This document shows, in pieces, positions 14,511 to 15,624 of a stretch of 15,624 nt of DNA. The notes beneath the pieces were generated by a model. The model did no database searches, was not told where the DNA came from, and was given only the letters and a program-made list of their open reading frames with translations. The stretch covers positions 1-15,624 of the forward strand of contig URKA01000042.1 of NCBI GenBank assembly GCA_900548345.1. The letters run 5' to 3'. The position numbers were made by a program, and so were the translations under genes. Origin of the DNA: an uncultured Paraprevotella sp. Its GTDB lineage: Bacteria > Bacteroidota > Bacteroidia > Bacteroidales > Bacteroidaceae. Each line of letters starts with the position of its first letter. Positions within the stretch are counted from its first letter, which is position 1.

Positions 14511-15494
14511 ACCCGTGACAAACCCTTGAACGATAAAACCGTAGAATGGCTTTTCCAACATCCGCTAAGCGATGGAGGAACTTTTACGGGCGTTGCAGAC
14601 ATTGTAGGTAAATATGGTTTGGTTCCTAAAGAAGCCATGCCGGAAACGAACAGCAGCGACAATACGTCGCGTATGGCAAATCTGATTTCTTTGAAGTTAA
14701 AGGAATACGGTCTGCAACTGCGTGATCTGGCTTCTAACGGGGCAAAACCTGCGGCGCTGGATAAGGAAAAGACTGCGATGCTCGGTACCATTTATCGCAT
14801 GCTGGTGCTGAATCTTGGCGTTCCTCCTACGGAATTTGACTATGTGCGTAAAGATGCCCAGGGCAATCCTGCCGAAACGGAACACCACACTCCGATGTCA
14901 TTCCTCAAGAAGTATGGCGACGAGAATCTGTTGACCAATTATGTGATGGTTATGAACGATCCCTCGCGCGAGTACTACAAGTGCTATGAAATAGATTACG
15001 ACCGTCATCGCTACGATGGGAAGAACTGGACGTACGTCAATCTGCCTGTGGAAGATATCAAAGAGATGGCTATCGCTTCTCTGAAGGACAGCACCATGAT
15101 GTATTTCTCTTGCGACGTAGGCAAGTTCCTGAATTCCGAGCGTGGCTTGCTCGATGTGAAAAACTATGATTATGAATCGCTCATGGGCACCACCTTCAAT
15201 ATGGATAAGAAACAACGCATCCAAACCTTCTCCAGCGGCTCGTCTCATGCCATGACCCTTATGGCTGTGGATCTGAATAAAGACGGAAAACCCGTGAAAT
15301 GGATGGTTGAAAATAGTTGGGGACCTGCCAGCGGTTATCAGGGACATCTGATCATGACCGATGAATGGTTCGACGAATATATGTTCCGTCTGGTGCTGGA
15401 GACTAAATACGTTCCTGCCAAAGTAATGGATATATTCAAGCAGAAACCCATTCGTTTGCCCGCTTGGGATCCGATGTTTGCAGAAGAATATTAA
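14493..15494 (+). CDS. C1-family aminopeptidase (bleomycin hydrolase/PepC-like), 5'-truncated
   Basis: Papain-fold cysteine aminopeptidase of the bleomycin hydrolase/PepC family. From LQGIIDTRDKPLNDKTVEWL through HPLSDGGTFTGVADIVGKYG to the final AWDPMFAEEY the match to the family is continuous over about 333 residues. The catalytic His (in SSGSSHAMTLMAVDLN, codon at 15246-15248) and Asn (in VENSWG, codon at 15312-15314) are present. The catalytic Cys lies in the N-terminal 120 or so residues, which are missing, so this product cannot be an active peptidase. An open frame exists from ATG 14454, but its first 13 codons are antisense rarA, not peptidase. The signal peptide many Bacteroides relatives carry is also lost. 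The 3' end is clean, with its own terminator. Either a broken gene or half of a chimeric joint. Confidence 0.85.
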   Translation: MQGIIDTRDKPLNDKTVEWLFQHPLSDGGTFTGVADIVGKYGLVPKEAMPETNSSDNTSRMANLISLKLKEYGLQLRDLASNGAKPAALDKEKTAMLGTIYRMLVLNLGVPPTEFDYVRKDAQGNPAETEHHTPMSFLKKYGDENLLTNYVMVMNDPSREYYKCYEIDYDRHRYDGKNWTYVNLPVEDIKEMAIASLKDSTMMYFSCDVGKFLNSERGLLDVKNYDYESLMGTTFNMDKKQRIQTFSSGSSHAMTLMAVDLNKDGKPVKWMVENSWGPASGYQGHLIMTDEWFDEYMFRLVLETKYVPAKVMDIFKQKPIRLPAWDPMFAEEY

Positions 15495-15532
15495 ACACAA
15501 TAACTCATCTTGTTGTCATCGTGTTCGTTAAC

Positions 15533-15574
15533 GAAAGGAATTACGGAAATTTATCCGTAATTCCTTTCTTTTTT
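15533..15574 (+). terminator. Strong intrinsic terminator after the peptidase gene
   Basis: GAAAGGAATTACGGA (15533-15547) pairs perfectly with TCCGTAATTCCTTTC (15554-15568), a 15-bp stem with a 6-base loop (AATTTA), followed by six T (15569-15574). It lies 38 bases after the stop codon. Confidence 0.93.
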
Positions 15575-15578
15575 GCTC

Positions 15579-15607
15579 TTTATTCACGTTCTTTTTTGCT
15601 ACTTTTG
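15579..15607 (+). promoter_or_regulatory. Promoter for a gene beyond the right edge
   Basis: TACTTTTG at 15600-15607 matches the Bacteroides -7 consensus TAnnTTTG. A partial -33 (TTT at 15579-15581) lies 18 bases upstream. It follows the terminator and points out of the window. Confidence 0.6.
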
Positions 15608-15624
15608 CGGCAAATTAATGAAAC

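Noticed and set aside
14898..15500. 200-codon minus-strand open frame
   Set aside because: Antisense to the C1 peptidase; the plus frame has clear family motifs including the catalytic His and Asn.

Overview
The window looks like chromosomal DNA of a gut-type Bacteroidales, most likely Bacteroides or a close relative. The evidence is the gene content (TilS, a Cys-rich single-pass protein, a giant sensor kinase with N-terminal TPR-like repeats, Fhs), near-absent Shine-Dalgarno sites, and several matches to the Bacteroides promoter (-33 TTTG/TTG and -7 TAnnTTTG, e.g. TAACTTTG, TACCTTTG, TACTTTTG). Coding density is very high: no stretch over about 140 bases lacks a gene, so no long empty region needs separate comment. 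I see no rRNA, CRISPR array, IS element or phage gene.

Layout. Bases 1-54 hold a perfect 32-bp palindrome plus a third copy of its arm, and these overlap the end of a family-2 glycosyltransferase gene (minus). That gene follows tilS (minus) with a 7-base gap. A divergent region carries a good promoter, with an embedded 14-bp palindrome, for a 68-aa Cys-rich membrane protein (plus). Next come a tRNA-Cys(GCA) with its own promoter and a strong terminator, then a two-gene plus-strand unit (Nudix hydrolase and a HEAT-like protein). This converges on a long minus-strand run which, in transcription order, is fhs, a 1424-aa tandem sensor kinase, a response regulator, a small AbgT-like membrane protein, a UvrD/PcrA helicase and a Fur-family regulator. 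Spacings are 17 nt, 14-nt overlap, about 8-11-nt overlap, 9 nt and 41 nt, so an operon or nested operons are likely.

The most interesting gene is the tandem kinase (8201-12475). One chain appears to hold a lipobox-type N-terminus, a TPR-like periplasmic sensor, a membrane helix, a histidine kinase with intact N, G1 and G2 boxes, a second signal-peptide-like membrane segment, a second periplasmic sensor, a third helix, a GAF-like region, and a second kinase-like core. The second core has a good H-box (His1204) but no recognisable ATP-binding motifs. A response regulator is translationally coupled to it.

The right end is anomalous. At 14493-14510 the 3' part of rarA (minus) is joined head-to-head to the 3' part of a bleomycin-hydrolase/PepC-type C1 peptidase gene (plus). 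Both lack their 5' portions, and the 18 bases at the joint can be read as either gene. This is a microhomology breakpoint: either a real inversion or rearrangement, or an assembly/amplification chimera. The peptidase end is followed by a perfect 15-bp terminator hairpin, and a promoter for an off-window gene closes the window.
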